Shown here in pieces: positions 44,833 through 54,555 of a stretch of DNA of 64,000 nucleotides. The notes under the pieces were generated by a model. It saw only the letters and a program-made list of their open reading frames with translations. It was not told the DNA's origin and did not search any database. The DNA is from Pseudomonas putida (GTDB lineage Bacteria; Pseudomonadota; Gammaproteobacteria; Pseudomonadales; Pseudomonadaceae). Both the position numbers and the translations under genes were made by a program. The stretch covers positions 161,607 to 225,606 of the forward strand of contig NZ_JANHLK010000010.1 of NCBI RefSeq assembly GCF_028682635.1. Direction: 5' to 3'. Every line of letters begins with the position of its first letter. Position 1 is the stretch's first letter.

Positions 44833-46266
44833 TCATGAACGCGCAGGCAATCCCTCCAGGATGTCGATGGCGCTGACATGGGGTTTGTTGGCCTGCAAGC
44901 GACGACGCTTGAGCATCAGATAGGCAGCGGATACCACGCCAAGACTGACGAGGCTGGCCAGGAACTGGGTGCGCAAGAATTCCTGGAACGCCATGGCGAC
45001 CAATACACCCGCGATGACTGCCACCACAGCATAGGACAGCCAGGGGAACAGCCACATCCTGAGGGTCAGCCGGGCCGGTGCGGTGGCTTCGACTTGGCGG
45101 CGCACCTTGATCTGCGCCAGCGCCACCGCGAGGTACACGAACAGCATCACCGCGCCGGAAGCGTTGACCAGGAACAGGAACACGCCCTCTGGGGAAATGA
45201 TCGCCGCCATGATGGCGATGTAGCCGATGACACTGCTGAGCAGCACCGCGGCCCTTGGTACTTTATGCCCGCTGAGCACCGCCAGTTTCGCCGGCGCATC
45301 GCCCCGCTGGCTGAGGCCGAACAGAATCCGCGAAGACACGTACAGCCCGGAGTTCAACGCCGACAGCACGGCCACCAACACCACCGCCTGCATGATCATC
45401 GCCGCACCGGGAATGCGCAGCACGTCCAGCGCCGCCACGAACGGCGAATGACCGGCGACGATCTGCCCCCAAGGCACCACGCAGACAATCAGGAAAATCG
45501 AGCCGACATAAAAGGTGATGACGCGAAAGATCACCGAGCGGGTCATGTTCGCCACGTTCTTCGACGGGTCGTTGGACTCGGCGGCGGCAATGGTCGCGAT
45601 CTCGGCGCCGCCCACGGCAAAAATCACTGTCGGCACCCCGGCCAGCACCGCACTCACGCCGTAAGGCATGAAGCCGCGGTCATTCACCAGGTTGCCCAGC
45701 AGCGTACTGGTGCTGGGCGCGAAACCGAACAGGTAGGCGCCCACGACAGCGATGAAGACGATGATCGCGAACACCTTCAATGAGGCGAACCAGTATTCGA
45801 ACTCGCCATAGGATTTAACCGACAGGCAGTTGATGGCGGTCATGATCGCCAGCAGGCTCAGGCCGATCATCCAGGCCGGCAGCGGTATCCACTGCTCCAG
45901 GATATTGGCGCCGACCACCGCCTCCACCGCCACCACGATCACCCAGAAGTACCAGTACAACCAGCCGCTGGTGAAGCCGACCCAGTTGCCCAGGCCGATC
46001 CGTGCGTATTCGGTAAAGGAACCGACCCCGGGCAGCGCCACGGCCATTTCACCGAGCATGCGCATGACCAGCATCACCACGATGCCGGCGGCGAGATAAC
46101 TGAGAAAAGCCGCCGGCCCGATCGCCTGGATCGTCGCGCTGCTGCCGACAAACAGGCCGGCACCAATGATCCCGCCCAGGGAAATCATGGTGATGTGACG
46201 CTGGCGCAGTGCCCCGCTGAGGCGCTGTTGGCCGGGTTTTGTCTCGGTTGGCTGGGCACTTTTCAT
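44833..46266 (-). CDS. APC-family amino acid permease (GabP/proline-specific type)
   Basis: 477 residues with about 12 membrane helices. HITMISLGGIIGAGLFVGSS is the classical first-helix motif, and FTEYARIGLGNWVGFTSGWLY the second signature. GGAGG precedes the ATG at 46266; the open frame extends 231 bases more. It is divergent from the MocR regulator across 348 bp and probably imports the amino acid handled by the enzymes beyond. Confidence 0.92.
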   Translation of the reverse strand: MKSAQPTETKPGQQRLSGALRQRHITMISLGGIIGAGLFVGSSATIQAIGPAAFLSYLAAGIVVMLVMRMLGEMAVALPGVGSFTEYARIGLGNWVGFTSGWLYWYFWVIVVAVEAVVGANILEQWIPLPAWMIGLSLLAIMTAINCLSVKSYGEFEYWFASLKVFAIIVFIAVVGAYLFGFAPSTSTLLGNLVNDRGFMPYGVSAVLAGVPTVIFAVGGAEIATIAAAESNDPSKNVANMTRSVIFRVITFYVGSIFLIVCVVPWGQIVAGHSPFVAALDVLRIPGAAMIMQAVVLVAVLSALNSGLYVSSRILFGLSQRGDAPAKLAVLSGHKVPRAAVLLSSVIGYIAIMAAIISPEGVFLFLVNASGAVMLFVYLAVALAQIKVRRQVEATAPARLTLRMWLFPWLSYAVVAVIAGVLVAMAFQEFLRTQFLASLVSLGVVSAAYLMLKRRRLQANKPHVSAIDILEGLPARS

Positions 46267-46542
46267 CGGAAGGCCTCCGCTGCATTGGATAGGGTCGAGC
46301 GACCGGATAATTTCACCGAAGACTTTGCGCGAGGGGGACAACACACCGGATACTCTGTGCCGCCCGCGAACAGGCTTGATGGTCGGTGGTGTCGGGTCGC
46401 CAGGGCGGAACCTGGCTGGATCGTCTGATTGGTCATGTGCGTACCCGTTGGGGCTGAGCATGGCAGCCATTTTCTTATTGTGTTGCATGACAAGCATTAC
46501 AACTCACACACTAATCACGGATTTTTAGCTTGTCAATGGGCC

Positions 46543-46567
46543 TTGTATCGGATAAAAAGCAATACAA
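46543..46567. promoter_or_regulatory. Operator candidate for the MocR regulator
   Basis: TTGTAT-N13-ATACAA is a perfect 6-bp inverted repeat, 48 bp upstream of the MocR ATG, inside the 348-bp gap between the permease and the MocR gene. GntR/MocR repressors bind such sites. The remainder of the gap is AT-richer near 46480-46560, consistent with divergent promoters; no gene is seen. Confidence 0.5.
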
Positions 46568-46614
46568 ATCTGCTCATTGCCCTGCTACGAGCATGACAAC
46601 AGGGATAAAGCACC

Positions 46615-48033
46615 ATGAGTCAATTCGAACAACTGCTGGATGAACTGAAGGCCAGTGCCGCCTTGCAGCGTGACAAGGCCGAAACCCTTTACGCGCAGCT
46701 GGCCGATTCCCTGGCCGAGGCCATCGCCAATGGCAGGCTCAAGGCCGGCGAGCGCCTGCCGCCCCATCGAGACTTTGCCAGCGCGCTGGGGGTCAATATC
46801 ACCACGGTGACCAAGGCCATGGCGGTGCTGCAGCAAAAAGGCCTGGTGGAAAGTCGGCCCGGGCGCGGTACCCAGGTCGCGCAGCCCCGGCATCCGGCGG
46901 CGCAGTTTCAATCGGCACCGAGCAATGCTCCGGGCACCGTCGACCTGAGCGTCAATCGTCCGGCCACCGACGGCTTCAACCGGGTACTGGCGCAGTTGCT
47001 GCCGCGTCTTGCCAGCGACCCGCGCTTTGCCGACATGAAGGACTATCACCCTTCCGAAGGTCCGTTGTGGGCCCGGGAGGCGGCGGCGCAATGGCTGCGG
47101 CACACCGGCGTCGAGGCCCAGGCCTCGCAGATGCTGATCGTCGAAGGCGCGCAGCACGGCATCGCCAGTACTTTGCGCAGCCTCACCAACAGCGGCGACA
47201 CCGTGCTGGCCGACAGCGTGACCTATCAAGGCATCAATGCCCTGTGCCGTACGCTGGGGCTGATCCTGGTCGGGGTCGACGCCGACGAGCGCGGCATGTC
47301 TCCCGAGGCGCTGCGCCAGGCCTGCGCCGAACATCAACCGCGGCTGTTGTTCCTGGTGCCGTCGATCCATAACCCGACCGCCATCACCCTGGACGCCGAA
47401 CGCCGTGCACAACTGGCGAGCGTCATCGGCGAAACCGATCTGCTGGTGATCGAGGACGACGTGTATCGCCCGCTGCTGGATCAGTCGCCGCCGCCCTTCG
47501 TCGCCTTGCTGCCAGAGCGCACGATCTACATTTCGGCCCTGTCCAAGTGCATCGCGCCGGGCCTGCGTATGGGCTTTGTCATGGCCCCACCCGCCCTGGT
47601 GCAGGACATCGCCGCCATGCAGCGCATCGACTGCTGGAGCACCTCGCCACTGACCGCACTGATCGCCGCGCGCCTGATCGAAGACGGGCATGCCGAGCAG
47701 CTGGTCGCGGAACAGCGCGAAGAACTGCGGATCCGCCAGGCGCTGCTCGCCACGCACCTGCAAGGCCTGGAGTTCCAGCACAGCGCCACCGGTACCCACG
47801 CCTGGCTGGTACTGCCCGAACCCTGGACCGGCTCGCGCTTCGCCCGCCTCTGCCAGGATCGCGGCGTGGTACTGCTGGCCGGTGGCGCCTTTACCTTGCG
47901 CCCGGAGCTTTCGCCGCAAGCGGTACGCATCAACATCTCGGCGGCCCTGTCACGGGAGCAGCTGATCAAAGCCCTGAGCGTCATCAGTCAATTGGCACGC
48001 CAGGGTCATCTCCACATGCACAACCGGATCTGA
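46615..48033 (+). CDS. MocR-type regulator (GntR helix-turn-helix plus aminotransferase domain)
   Basis: 472 residues: N-terminal winged helix-turn-helix of the GntR family (residues about 20-90; ALGVNITTVTKAMAVLQQKG is its recognition part) and a fold-type I aminotransferase-like domain with PLP lysine K311 in ISALSKCIAPGLRMGF and VIEDDVYRPL. MocR proteins sense an amino-type ligand via PLP. It is 4 bp ahead of the amino acid dehydrogenase gene and divergent from the permease, so both are likely targets. Confidence 0.93.
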   Translation: MSQFEQLLDELKASAALQRDKAETLYAQLADSLAEAIANGRLKAGERLPPHRDFASALGVNITTVTKAMAVLQQKGLVESRPGRGTQVAQPRHPAAQFQSAPSNAPGTVDLSVNRPATDGFNRVLAQLLPRLASDPRFADMKDYHPSEGPLWAREAAAQWLRHTGVEAQASQMLIVEGAQHGIASTLRSLTNSGDTVLADSVTYQGINALCRTLGLILVGVDADERGMSPEALRQACAEHQPRLLFLVPSIHNPTAITLDAERRAQLASVIGETDLLVIEDDVYRPLLDQSPPPFVALLPERTIYISALSKCIAPGLRMGFVMAPPALVQDIAAMQRIDCWSTSPLTALIAARLIEDGHAEQLVAEQREELRIRQALLATHLQGLEFQHSATGTHAWLVLPEPWTGSRFARLCQDRGVVLLAGGAFTLRPELSPQAVRINISAALSREQLIKALSVISQLARQGHLHMHNRI

Positions 48034-48037
48034 GGAC

Positions 48038-49282
48038 ATGACACAGCCAGTTCATTGTGAAATCGCCGTTATCGGCGCCGGGGTGGTCGGGGTAGCCACG
48101 GCACTCTGGCTACGCCGCGAGGGTTACCGGGTGGTGCTGCTGGAGCGCGACGCCATCGCCAGCGGCGCGTCCTACGGCAATGCCGGCACCCTGGCCCCCT
48201 ACGGCGTGATGCCGATCGCCCAGCCGTCGCTGCTGAAAGCCATCCCGTCGCTGCTGTTTTCCCGCGAGTCGCCCTTCGTCATCAACTGGGCACGGCTGCC
48301 CCGGCTGATGCCATGGCTGTTGCGGTTTCTCAATGAATGTCGCGCCTCGCGTTGCGAAGCCAATACCCAGGCGCTGACCCGCATCCTCGAACACACCTAC
48401 AGCGGTTATGCGCCGTTGCTGGACGACTGCCCGCAGGCCGATGGGCATCTGCGCCATAACGGCTGCCTCTATGCCTATGGCACCGAGCAAGGTTTCGCCG
48501 GTGCCCAGGCGGCGATCGAATTGCGCCGCTCACTGGGCATTGCCCAGCAAGTGTTGAACGCGGCAGACGTCGAACAACTGGAGCCGGCCCTGGCGGGCAA
48601 GGCGGTGGCCGGCATCCTGTTTCCCGAGTCCTCACACATGGATGACCCGCGCGCCTTCATCGAAGCGCTGGCGGCCCCGCTGATTGCCGAAGGTGCGCTG
48701 CATCAGGCCACGGTCACCGGTGTACAACGTAAAAGCGATGGCCTGTACTTGAGCTGCGTGGAAGGAAAATCCTGGCGCGCCGACCGCGTCGTGCTGTGCG
48801 GCGGCGCCTGGTCAGCGGCGCTGGCCCGGCAGGTGGGCGATCACATCCCGCTGGATACCGAGCGCGGCTATCACCTCGAATTCGACCTGCAGGACACCTT
48901 GCTCAACCGCCCGTGCTGCCCGGTGGAAAGCGCGTTCTACATGACACCGATGGCGGGCCGACTGCGGGTGGCGGGCACGGTGGAGCTGGGCTCGATCCAC
49001 GACCCGGCCAATCCGCAGCGTTTCGATTATCTGGAGCGTCACGTGCGCAGGGTCATGGGCCTGACGCAACCGGTCGCGCGCAAATGGCTGGGGTTTCGCC
49101 CTTCCCTGCCCGACTCGCTACCGGTCATTGGCCCGTCACCGAACGAGCCGCGCATGATCTACGCCTTCGGCCATCAGCACCTGGGCCTGACGCTGGCCGG
49201 GGCCACCGGCCTGTTGGTCGCCGACTGCATCGCCGGCAAAACGCCCCAATGGCTGGACAGTTTTTCCGTGCAACGCTTCTGA
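48038..49282 (+). CDS. FAD-dependent D-amino acid dehydrogenase-like protein
   Basis: 414 residues of the DAO family resembling DadA. The FAD-binding motif [19 protein letters not shown] is at the N-terminus, [13 protein letters not shown] is the second flavin contact, and [14 protein letters not shown] is at the C-terminus. It would oxidise a D-amino acid or related amine to an imine, passing electrons to the respiratory chain. A RidA-type gene downstream fits with imine clearance. The substrate is unknown. Confidence 0.92.
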   Translation: MTQPVHCEIAVIGAGVVGVATALWLRREGYRVVLLERDAIASGASYGNAGTLAPYGVMPIAQPSLLKAIPSLLFSRESPFVINWARLPRLMPWLLRFLNECRASRCEANTQALTRILEHTYSGYAPLLDDCPQADGHLRHNGCLYAYGTEQGFAGAQAAIELRRSLGIAQQVLNAADVEQLEPALAGKAVAGILFPESSHMDDPRAFIEALAAPLIAEGALHQATVTGVQRKSDGLYLSCVEGKSWRADRVVLCGGAWSAALARQVGDHIPLDTERGYHLEFDLQDTLLNRPCCPVESAFYMTPMAGRLRVAGTVELGSIHDPANPQRFDYLERHVRRVMGLTQPVARKWLGFRPSLPDSLPVIGPSPNEPRMIYAFGHQHLGLTLAGATGLLVADCIAGKTPQWLDSFSVQRF

Positions 49283-49310
49283 GCAACGTCTTTCCACAGG
49301 AGAACAATGG

Positions 49311-49661
49311 ATGCAAACCATCGAGCGCCAACAGACCAACCCACGCATGAGCCAGATCGTGATCCACGGCAATACAGTCTACCTGGCCGGGCAAGTGGGC
49401 GAACGCCATCACGACGTGGCCGGGCAGACCCGCGATGCGCTGGCACGGGTCGATGCCTTGCTTGAGCAAGCCGGTTCCTCCAGGGAACAACTGTTGCAGA
49501 CCACCATCTGGCTTGCCGACATGGCCGATTTTGCAGCGATGAATGCCGTGTGGGACGCCTGGGTACCGGCCGGACATGCGCCGGCCCGGGCCTGTGGCGA
49601 GGCGAAACTGGCGGACAAGGCGTTGTTGGTCGAGGTGATTGTCTGCGCGGCGCGGGGATGA
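49311..49661 (+). CDS. RidA-family enamine/imine deaminase
   Basis: 116 residues with the RidA/YjgF fold. The key arginine, Arg93 in [20 protein letters not shown], is present, so imine hydrolysis is likely. [21 protein letters not shown] and [20 protein letters not shown] blocks are family features. AGGAG lies upstream. Directly follows the D-amino acid dehydrogenase gene, whose product imine it may hydrolyse. Confidence 0.92.
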   Translation: MQTIERQQTNPRMSQIVIHGNTVYLAGQVGERHHDVAGQTRDALARVDALLEQAGSSREQLLQTTIWLADMADFAAMNAVWDAWVPAGHAPARACGEAKLADKALLVEVIVCAARG

Positions 49662-49807
49662 ATTTTTTCCGCATGCTCCTGCTTGGTCAATAACCCCAGG
49701 CGCGAAAGCGCTTGCTGGTTGCCCAGCCGTCCATCGACTAGAGTCAAGCGGCACCCTCCTTGCTGCCACGCTCGGGTGCCTGGGTCGATACGGACGGAGG
49801 AACACCC

Positions 49808-50245
49808 ATGTCTTCAAACATCCTTTTCGCCTGGGGGCTGGCGGTCAGTACGGTGATTGTGCACGCCGTCGGCATCGCGCTGATGCTCAGGCTTCTGAAT
49901 CGCCGCAAGGCTGCGACGCGACTCTGGGCCATCAGCTGGAGGCTGGCCTGGGTGGCGGTCTACCTGGTGATTCTGCACCTGGCGGAAATTTCGATCTGGG
50001 CCGCCTTTTATCTGTGGCAGCAATGCCTGCCCGATCTCGAAACGGCACTCTACTTCTCGGCAGTCACCTACGCGACGATTGGCTACGGAGAGGTGGTGCT
50101 GGCAACGCCCTGGCGCTTGCTCGCGCCAATCGAAGGCTTGACCGGCATCCTCATGTGCGGGTTATCCACGGGCCTGTTCTTCGCGATGGTCAACCACATC
50201 TACCAACAGGCTCACACGAGAACCCGGGACGATCTCAAGGACTGA
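49808..50245 (+). CDS. Two-helix potassium channel-like membrane protein
   Basis: 145 residues with hydrophobic segments near residues 5-25, 40-65 and 105-130 and a pore loop with TIGYGE (Thr90 to Glu95), the K+ selectivity filter form. There is no cytosolic RCK domain, so it is a minimal channel of the ion_trans_2 type. GGAGG precedes the ATG at 49808; an earlier ATG at 49760 is less likely. Monocistronic or followed by the 24-residue gene. Confidence 0.88.
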   Translation: MSSNILFAWGLAVSTVIVHAVGIALMLRLLNRRKAATRLWAISWRLAWVAVYLVILHLAEISIWAAFYLWQQCLPDLETALYFSAVTYATIGYGEVVLATPWRLLAPIEGLTGILMCGLSTGLFFAMVNHIYQQAHTRTRDDLKD

Positions 50246-50339
50246 TGGTGGCCGATTGCGGAACGCATGTACGACCGCAGGTGTCATTTGTACTAGACAC
50301 CCCGGTGTCGCCTTCCCTTGAGAGACAGAGGTGGTCCCC

Positions 50340-50414
50340 ATGAACAATATTATCTACATCGTTGGTGCCGTCGTAATCGTCCTGGTTATCCTGTCATTTG
50401 TCGGTCTTGTATAG
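50340..50414 (+). CDS. 24-residue membrane peptide
   Basis: ATG at 50340 opens a 24-codon gene: residues 1-4 are polar (MNNI) and the rest is one hydrophobic helix (IYIVGAVVIVLVILSFVGLV), ending at TAG. AGAGGTGG lies 6-8 bases upstream, a strong ribosome binding site for such a short gene. The sequence resembles short single-helix proteins seen in many Pseudomonas genomes. It lies 94 bp after the channel gene and 48 bp before the diguanylate cyclase. Function unknown. Confidence 0.7.
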   Translation: MNNIIYIVGAVVIVLVILSFVGLV

Positions 50415-50462
50415 CCCAGGTTGCGTTCGGCGAGCCCAGATCGCTCGCAAAAGGAGAGGTTG

Positions 50463-52043
50463 ATGCCTGGACGCAAGCAGCCACCAACCCTGGTTGATGG
50501 CGGCGTTGAAACTGTCTCTGCGAGAACGTTGCGTGCTGGGGCGGTCTTCCGGCTCACGGTGAGCTTCATGCTGGTGGTGGTCCTGGTGTTTCTCGCGGTC
50601 GAGGGTTGGCGGACGTGGCGTGACTACCGGTCAGCCTTCGCCTCGGCCCGCGACTCGGTGACGAACCTGGCGCGAGCCACGGCGCAGCACGCCGAAGATG
50701 CCATTCGCCAAGTGGATGTACTGACTGCCGCGCTCGGTGAGCGGGTGGAAGGCGACGGCTTGCAGAACATCGACGTCCCGCGTATCCACAAACTGTTGGT
50801 CCAGCAATCGAACATCATGCCGCAGCTGCATGGCCTGTTCATCTACGGCCCTGACGGGCAATGGATCGTGACAGACAAGGACGCAACGCCGGAGCTGGTG
50901 AACAACGCCGACCGCGATTACTTCCAGTATCACCGCACGCACACGGATAAAAACGTGCGCATCGGCGAGGTAGTCACCAGTAGATCAACCAACGACCTGA
51001 TCATCCCCATCTCCCGGCGCCTGAACAATCCGGATGGCACCTTCGCTGGCGTTCTGCTGGGAACGATCAAGGTCAGCTACTTCGTCGACTACTACGGCGA
51101 CTTCAAGATCGATGACAAGGGTGCCCTGGTGCTGGCCACCCGCAGCGGAACAATCCTGGTGCGCCGCCCCTTCATTGCCTCCGTGGTCGGCAAGAGCCTG
51201 GCGGGCAGCGAGATTTTCCAGCGTTACCTGCCCAATGCCAACCAGGGCATCGCCGAAGTCAAGGCCGTCGTGGACGACACCGAGCGTCTGTACGGTTACC
51301 GGGCCTTGACCACCTACCCGTTGGTGGTGGAAGCCGGACTGTCCCGGGATTCGATCATCGCCCCCTGGCGTCGCGATCTGCTGAAAACCGGCTGGGTGCT
51401 GGTGGTGCTGATCGGGGTGCTCGCGGTGTTCGGGCTCATCGTCTTGAGTCAGTTGCGCCAGCGAATGGTGACGGAAAGAAAGTTGCGTCACGCGCACCAG
51501 GCCATGCGCGACATGGCGCTGACAGACAGCCTGACCGGCCTGGGCAATCGTCGCCGCCTGGACACCGCGCTGCCGGAGGAAATCCGCCTGGCTGCACGCC
51601 AGGGCTCCTCGCTGTCACTGATCATGCTCGATGTCGATTACTTCAAGCGCTATAACGACAGCTACGGCCACGCCGCCGGCGATGATTGCCTGGGTGCGGT
51701 AGGCGCCGCGATCCAGCAGGCGGTCAAAAGACCCGGGGACCTGGCCGTCCGCTACGGTGGCGAGGAATTTACCGTGCTGCTTCCCAATACCGATGGCGCG
51801 GGCGCAGCCCAGGTCGCCGAAGAGATCCTGCAGGCCATTCGATCAATGGACATCGAGCATAATGCCCATCCCCTGGGCAGGGTCACGGCCAGTGCGGGTA
51901 TCACCACCCACCGGCCGAACGTCGAGGACGTGACGCCGGCCACCCTGATCAAAGCCGCTGACGCCCTGCTTTACGCGGCGAAACGTCAGGGACGAAATCG
52001 CTGGTGCGCCGCCAACCCGTCAAGTGAAAGTAACCCTGCATAA
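50463..52043 (+). CDS. Membrane diguanylate cyclase with dCache sensor
   Basis: 526 residues: a membrane helix near residues 33-55, a large periplasmic dCache-type sensor (about 60-300) with ITVSRSTNDLIIPI-like blocks, a second helix (about 310-335, VLVVLIGVLAVFGLIVLSQL), and a C-terminal GGDEF domain with the active GGEEF motif at 432-436 and DSLTGLGNRRRLD. It should make cyclic di-GMP. The ATG at 50463 has AGGAGAGG upstream. No effector or phosphodiesterase nearby. Confidence 0.93.
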   Translation: MPGRKQPPTLVDGGVETVSARTLRAGAVFRLTVSFMLVVVLVFLAVEGWRTWRDYRSAFASARDSVTNLARATAQHAEDAIRQVDVLTAALGERVEGDGLQNIDVPRIHKLLVQQSNIMPQLHGLFIYGPDGQWIVTDKDATPELVNNADRDYFQYHRTHTDKNVRIGEVVTSRSTNDLIIPISRRLNNPDGTFAGVLLGTIKVSYFVDYYGDFKIDDKGALVLATRSGTILVRRPFIASVVGKSLAGSEIFQRYLPNANQGIAEVKAVVDDTERLYGYRALTTYPLVVEAGLSRDSIIAPWRRDLLKTGWVLVVLIGVLAVFGLIVLSQLRQRMVTERKLRHAHQAMRDMALTDSLTGLGNRRRLDTALPEEIRLAARQGSSLSLIMLDVDYFKRYNDSYGHAAGDDCLGAVGAAIQQAVKRPGDLAVRYGGEEFTVLLPNTDGAGAAQVAEEILQAIRSMDIEHNAHPLGRVTASAGITTHRPNVEDVTPATLIKAADALLYAAKRQGRNRWCAANPSSESNPA

Positions 52044-52183
52044 GCGCGAACTTTCTCCTGCAAAGCCTTTCTTGCGAACCAGATGGCACTTGAGTGCCAC
52101 CCAGTCTGCTACGCTTTTCTTTCCCCCGAATGGATTCGGGAATCATTGCCAAAGGCTGTTTCGTGGCCACTTGAGGGGATGGA

Positions 52184-52627
52184 ATGAAAGCCAAGTTACT
52201 GGGGGTCGCTGTTACCGTCGTCGTCATCGGTACCGCTGTCTATGGACTGAACACTTGGAAAACGCTGCAGAGCGAGCGTCAGGAAGCGGTCTGTACCTTA
52301 GCGCGCCAGCACCTCAAGGACCTGGAAGTACAGGCGCGGGCCCTGGCCGCCGGGTTGTCGGTGGAGGCCTATGCCGAAGCCGAAAAGGCCGAGGCCGGCA
52401 AACTGGTGTCGGCGCTGGATACGGCAAAGAACGAAGCCGAGGTCGATGCCGTGATCGACCAGCATTCTGCCGCCATCGAAAAGCAGATCCATGCTGAAGA
52501 CGCAGAGGTCAAGTCCCGGGGTGAGCAGAAGTTCCTCGTCCAGGAACGCAAGGAACAGCGCATCACCACCGACATCAAGCAGGAAATCCAGCGTGCCGAG
52601 AAGGCCGTTGCCGATGACTGCGATTAG
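52184..52627 (+). CDS. Membrane-anchored coiled-coil protein of unknown function
   Basis: 147 residues: N-terminal membrane helix or signal anchor (KAKLLGVAVTVVVIGTAVYG) and a charged, Ala/Glu-rich remainder predicted to be almost all helix (residues about 28-145). The pair of cysteines (near 38 and 146) could form a disulfide if exported. No domain is recognisable. Monocistronic, between the cyclase and another unknown gene; an upstream 140-bp gap holds nothing I can name. Confidence 0.75.
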   Translation: MKAKLLGVAVTVVVIGTAVYGLNTWKTLQSERQEAVCTLARQHLKDLEVQARALAAGLSVEAYAEAEKAEAGKLVSALDTAKNEAEVDAVIDQHSAAIEKQIHAEDAEVKSRGEQKFLVQERKEQRITTDIKQEIQRAEKAVADDCD

Positions 52628-52759
52628 TTCGACCCGTTCAATTTTTTAAATGCGCATGCTTATCAAAGTGACTAACGCGTTCTAGACTCCACTACTGGCA
52701 GGTTCATTAAAGCTCCGCGTCCCTGACAAAAAAGCCAATAAAAACCAGGAAGTCCAGCC

Positions 52760-53341
52760 TTGAAAACTTCAACTATCGGCGTTGTGGGGAGTCTGCTGGT
52801 CTCGGGCGCGGTTTGCGCCACGGGGATTGCGCCGGTGCTCGATCTGGACTTCTCCCGCACCGCCATGGAAACCCTCAAGAAGCGTGGGATCGACGACGCG
52901 TGCATCGTCGCCGCCCAAAGCCCCGGAAGGTTCACCTACTGCCGGGAAGGGTCAACGACGCTCTGGCAGTACCAGACTCTGGACCTGGTGCAACAGGCCG
53001 GGCTGCTCAATGAAGGCGTACGGCCTTCGACGGATCATGGGCAAATCAGTGTCGTGGCAGTCGACAGCGCGGCCTGCGAAAATGACCACGGGAAAGCGGC
53101 CGGACCTGCGACCTTTGCCACCCTGCTCCTCAGCCTGGCGAGCCTGTTCCTGTTGATCGGGTTGCGCTACACCTACCTGGCAATCATGCGCGGGCCCTAT
53201 CAACCGGTGGCCTACTCCGATCCCCGCCTGCAGCGCGAGATCAACCCCGAGTCCACGCACCCCTTGACCATCAAGGCGCTGGGAGCCTTCGGTGTCGCCG
53301 CCGCATTGGCCCTTGTCTACTGCTGTTACCTCGGATTCTGA
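52760..53341 (+). CDS. Membrane protein of unknown function
   Basis: 193 residues with a signal-like N-terminus (IGVVGSLLVSGAVCATG), a periplasmic middle with four cysteines (near 48, 61 and around 105), and two membrane segments (ATFATLLLSLASLFLLIGLRY near 122-142 and ALGAFGVAAALALVYCCYLG at the end). No family recognised. Translation starts at 52760 after CCAGGAAG. It converges on the AI-2E-family gene. Confidence 0.75.
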   Translation: MKTSTIGVVGSLLVSGAVCATGIAPVLDLDFSRTAMETLKKRGIDDACIVAAQSPGRFTYCREGSTTLWQYQTLDLVQQAGLLNEGVRPSTDHGQISVVAVDSAACENDHGKAAGPATFATLLLSLASLFLLIGLRYTYLAIMRGPYQPVAYSDPRLQREINPESTHPLTIKALGAFGVAAALALVYCCYLGF

Positions 53342-53351
53342 AGCAGGAACC

Positions 53352-53376
53352 GGCCGACGGCGCGCCGGCCCCTTTT
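53352..53376 (+). terminator. Weak terminator hairpin between convergent genes
   Basis: GGCCG at 53352 pairs with CGGCC ending at 53370 and TTTT follows at 53373-53376. The stem is short and the loop GC-rich. It lies between the unknown membrane gene and the convergent AI-2E-family gene. Confidence 0.4.
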
Positions 53377-53385
53377 CGATCCTGT

Positions 53386-54480
53386 CTACAGTCGTTCTTC
53401 CACCACCGGCGGCGGCGGATCCTGCACCCACTGCCAGAACAACTGGTAACCCACCGCCAGCACCACCGGGCCGATGAACAAGCCCAGGATGCCGCCGGTG
53501 ACCATCCCGCCCAGGGCTCCGATCAATATCACCGGCATCGGCACGTCGACCCCGCGCCCCAGCATCAATGGCTTGAGCACGTTGTCCACCAGGCCCGCGA
53601 CGAAGACGTAGATGGAGAAGATGATGGTCACGGTATTGGCCCCTTCGGTCGCGATGACAAAGGCAATGACCGGCACTGTGATCAAGGTTGCCGGCAGCTG
53701 CATGATGCCCAGCAGCAGCACCGCCAATGCCAGCAACCCGGCGCCGGGAACCCCCTTGAACACGAACCCGAGCCCCACCAGCAGCATCTGGATGAACGCG
53801 ATGCCGACCACCCCGAGCGCCACGGCGCGGATGGTTGCGGTGCACAAGGTGGCCACTTGGGGACCTTTTTCCGGTCCGCTGATCCGCGAGGCGATCTGCA
53901 CCGAGGCGCGGCTACCCGCTTCGCCATAGGCCATGAAGATCCCGGCAAGGATCAGCGCGACGATGAACATCAGCAGGCCCATGCCGACGCCGGCCACCTT
54001 GCCCAGTACCGACAGGCTGACGTCCTTGATTTGCGGAATGTACTTTGACGTCAGTCCGGGAAGGTCGGTAGACGCCTGCAGCCACAGCGCCGACAGCGGT
54101 TTACCCACCAGTGGCCAGCTGGCAACGGAATCGGACGGAGGCGGAATGCGGATGCCTTCGTCCCGGACCACGGTCATGGCATTTTCGACCGAGTCGGCAA
54201 TCGAGGTGCCCAACAGGTAGATCGGGACCATGAGGATGGCGATGGCCACCAGCACGATCAGCGTCGCAATACGTCCGTCCTTTTCTCCCATCGGTCCCCG
54301 CAGCCGTTGTTGCAAGGGGTAGAGGGTGATCGCCAGGATCACCGACCACAGCATCAAGTCGCGAAACGGGCGAAAAATCTCAAAGCAGAACAGCACCAGC
54401 ACGACAATCAGTCCGGCGCGGATCAAAATATCGAGCAACCCGCGGGACAAGGCCTTCTCTGACAGCGGCATGGGTACCAT
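53386..54480 (-). CDS. AI-2E transporter family protein
   Basis: 364 residues of the AI-2E (PF01594, YdiK/TqsA-like) family, with seven to eight helices arranged as in this group: FRPFRDLMLWSVILAITLYP near the N-terminus and ILIGALGGMVTGGILGLFIGP near the C-terminus are its blocks. Members export small molecules or ions, and some are sodium-proton or osmoprotective. AGGAG precedes the ATG at 54480. Divergence from or regulation by the neighbouring two-component genes is not shown; it is downstream of them on the same strand after 75 bp. Confidence 0.9.
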   Translation of the reverse strand: MVPMPLSEKALSRGLLDILIRAGLIVVLVLFCFEIFRPFRDLMLWSVILAITLYPLQQRLRGPMGEKDGRIATLIVLVAIAILMVPIYLLGTSIADSVENAMTVVRDEGIRIPPPSDSVASWPLVGKPLSALWLQASTDLPGLTSKYIPQIKDVSLSVLGKVAGVGMGLLMFIVALILAGIFMAYGEAGSRASVQIASRISGPEKGPQVATLCTATIRAVALGVVGIAFIQMLLVGLGFVFKGVPGAGLLALAVLLLGIMQLPATLITVPVIAFVIATEGANTVTIIFSIYVFVAGLVDNVLKPLMLGRGVDVPMPVILIGALGGMVTGGILGLFIGPVVLAVGYQLFWQWVQDPPPPVVEERL

Positions 54481-54555
54481 GGACGTCTCCTGACAGTTCA
54501 CTGGGAAGGAAAACCGGTTAGCCCAGCATAGACGCACAATTCACAACGTGAAGGA

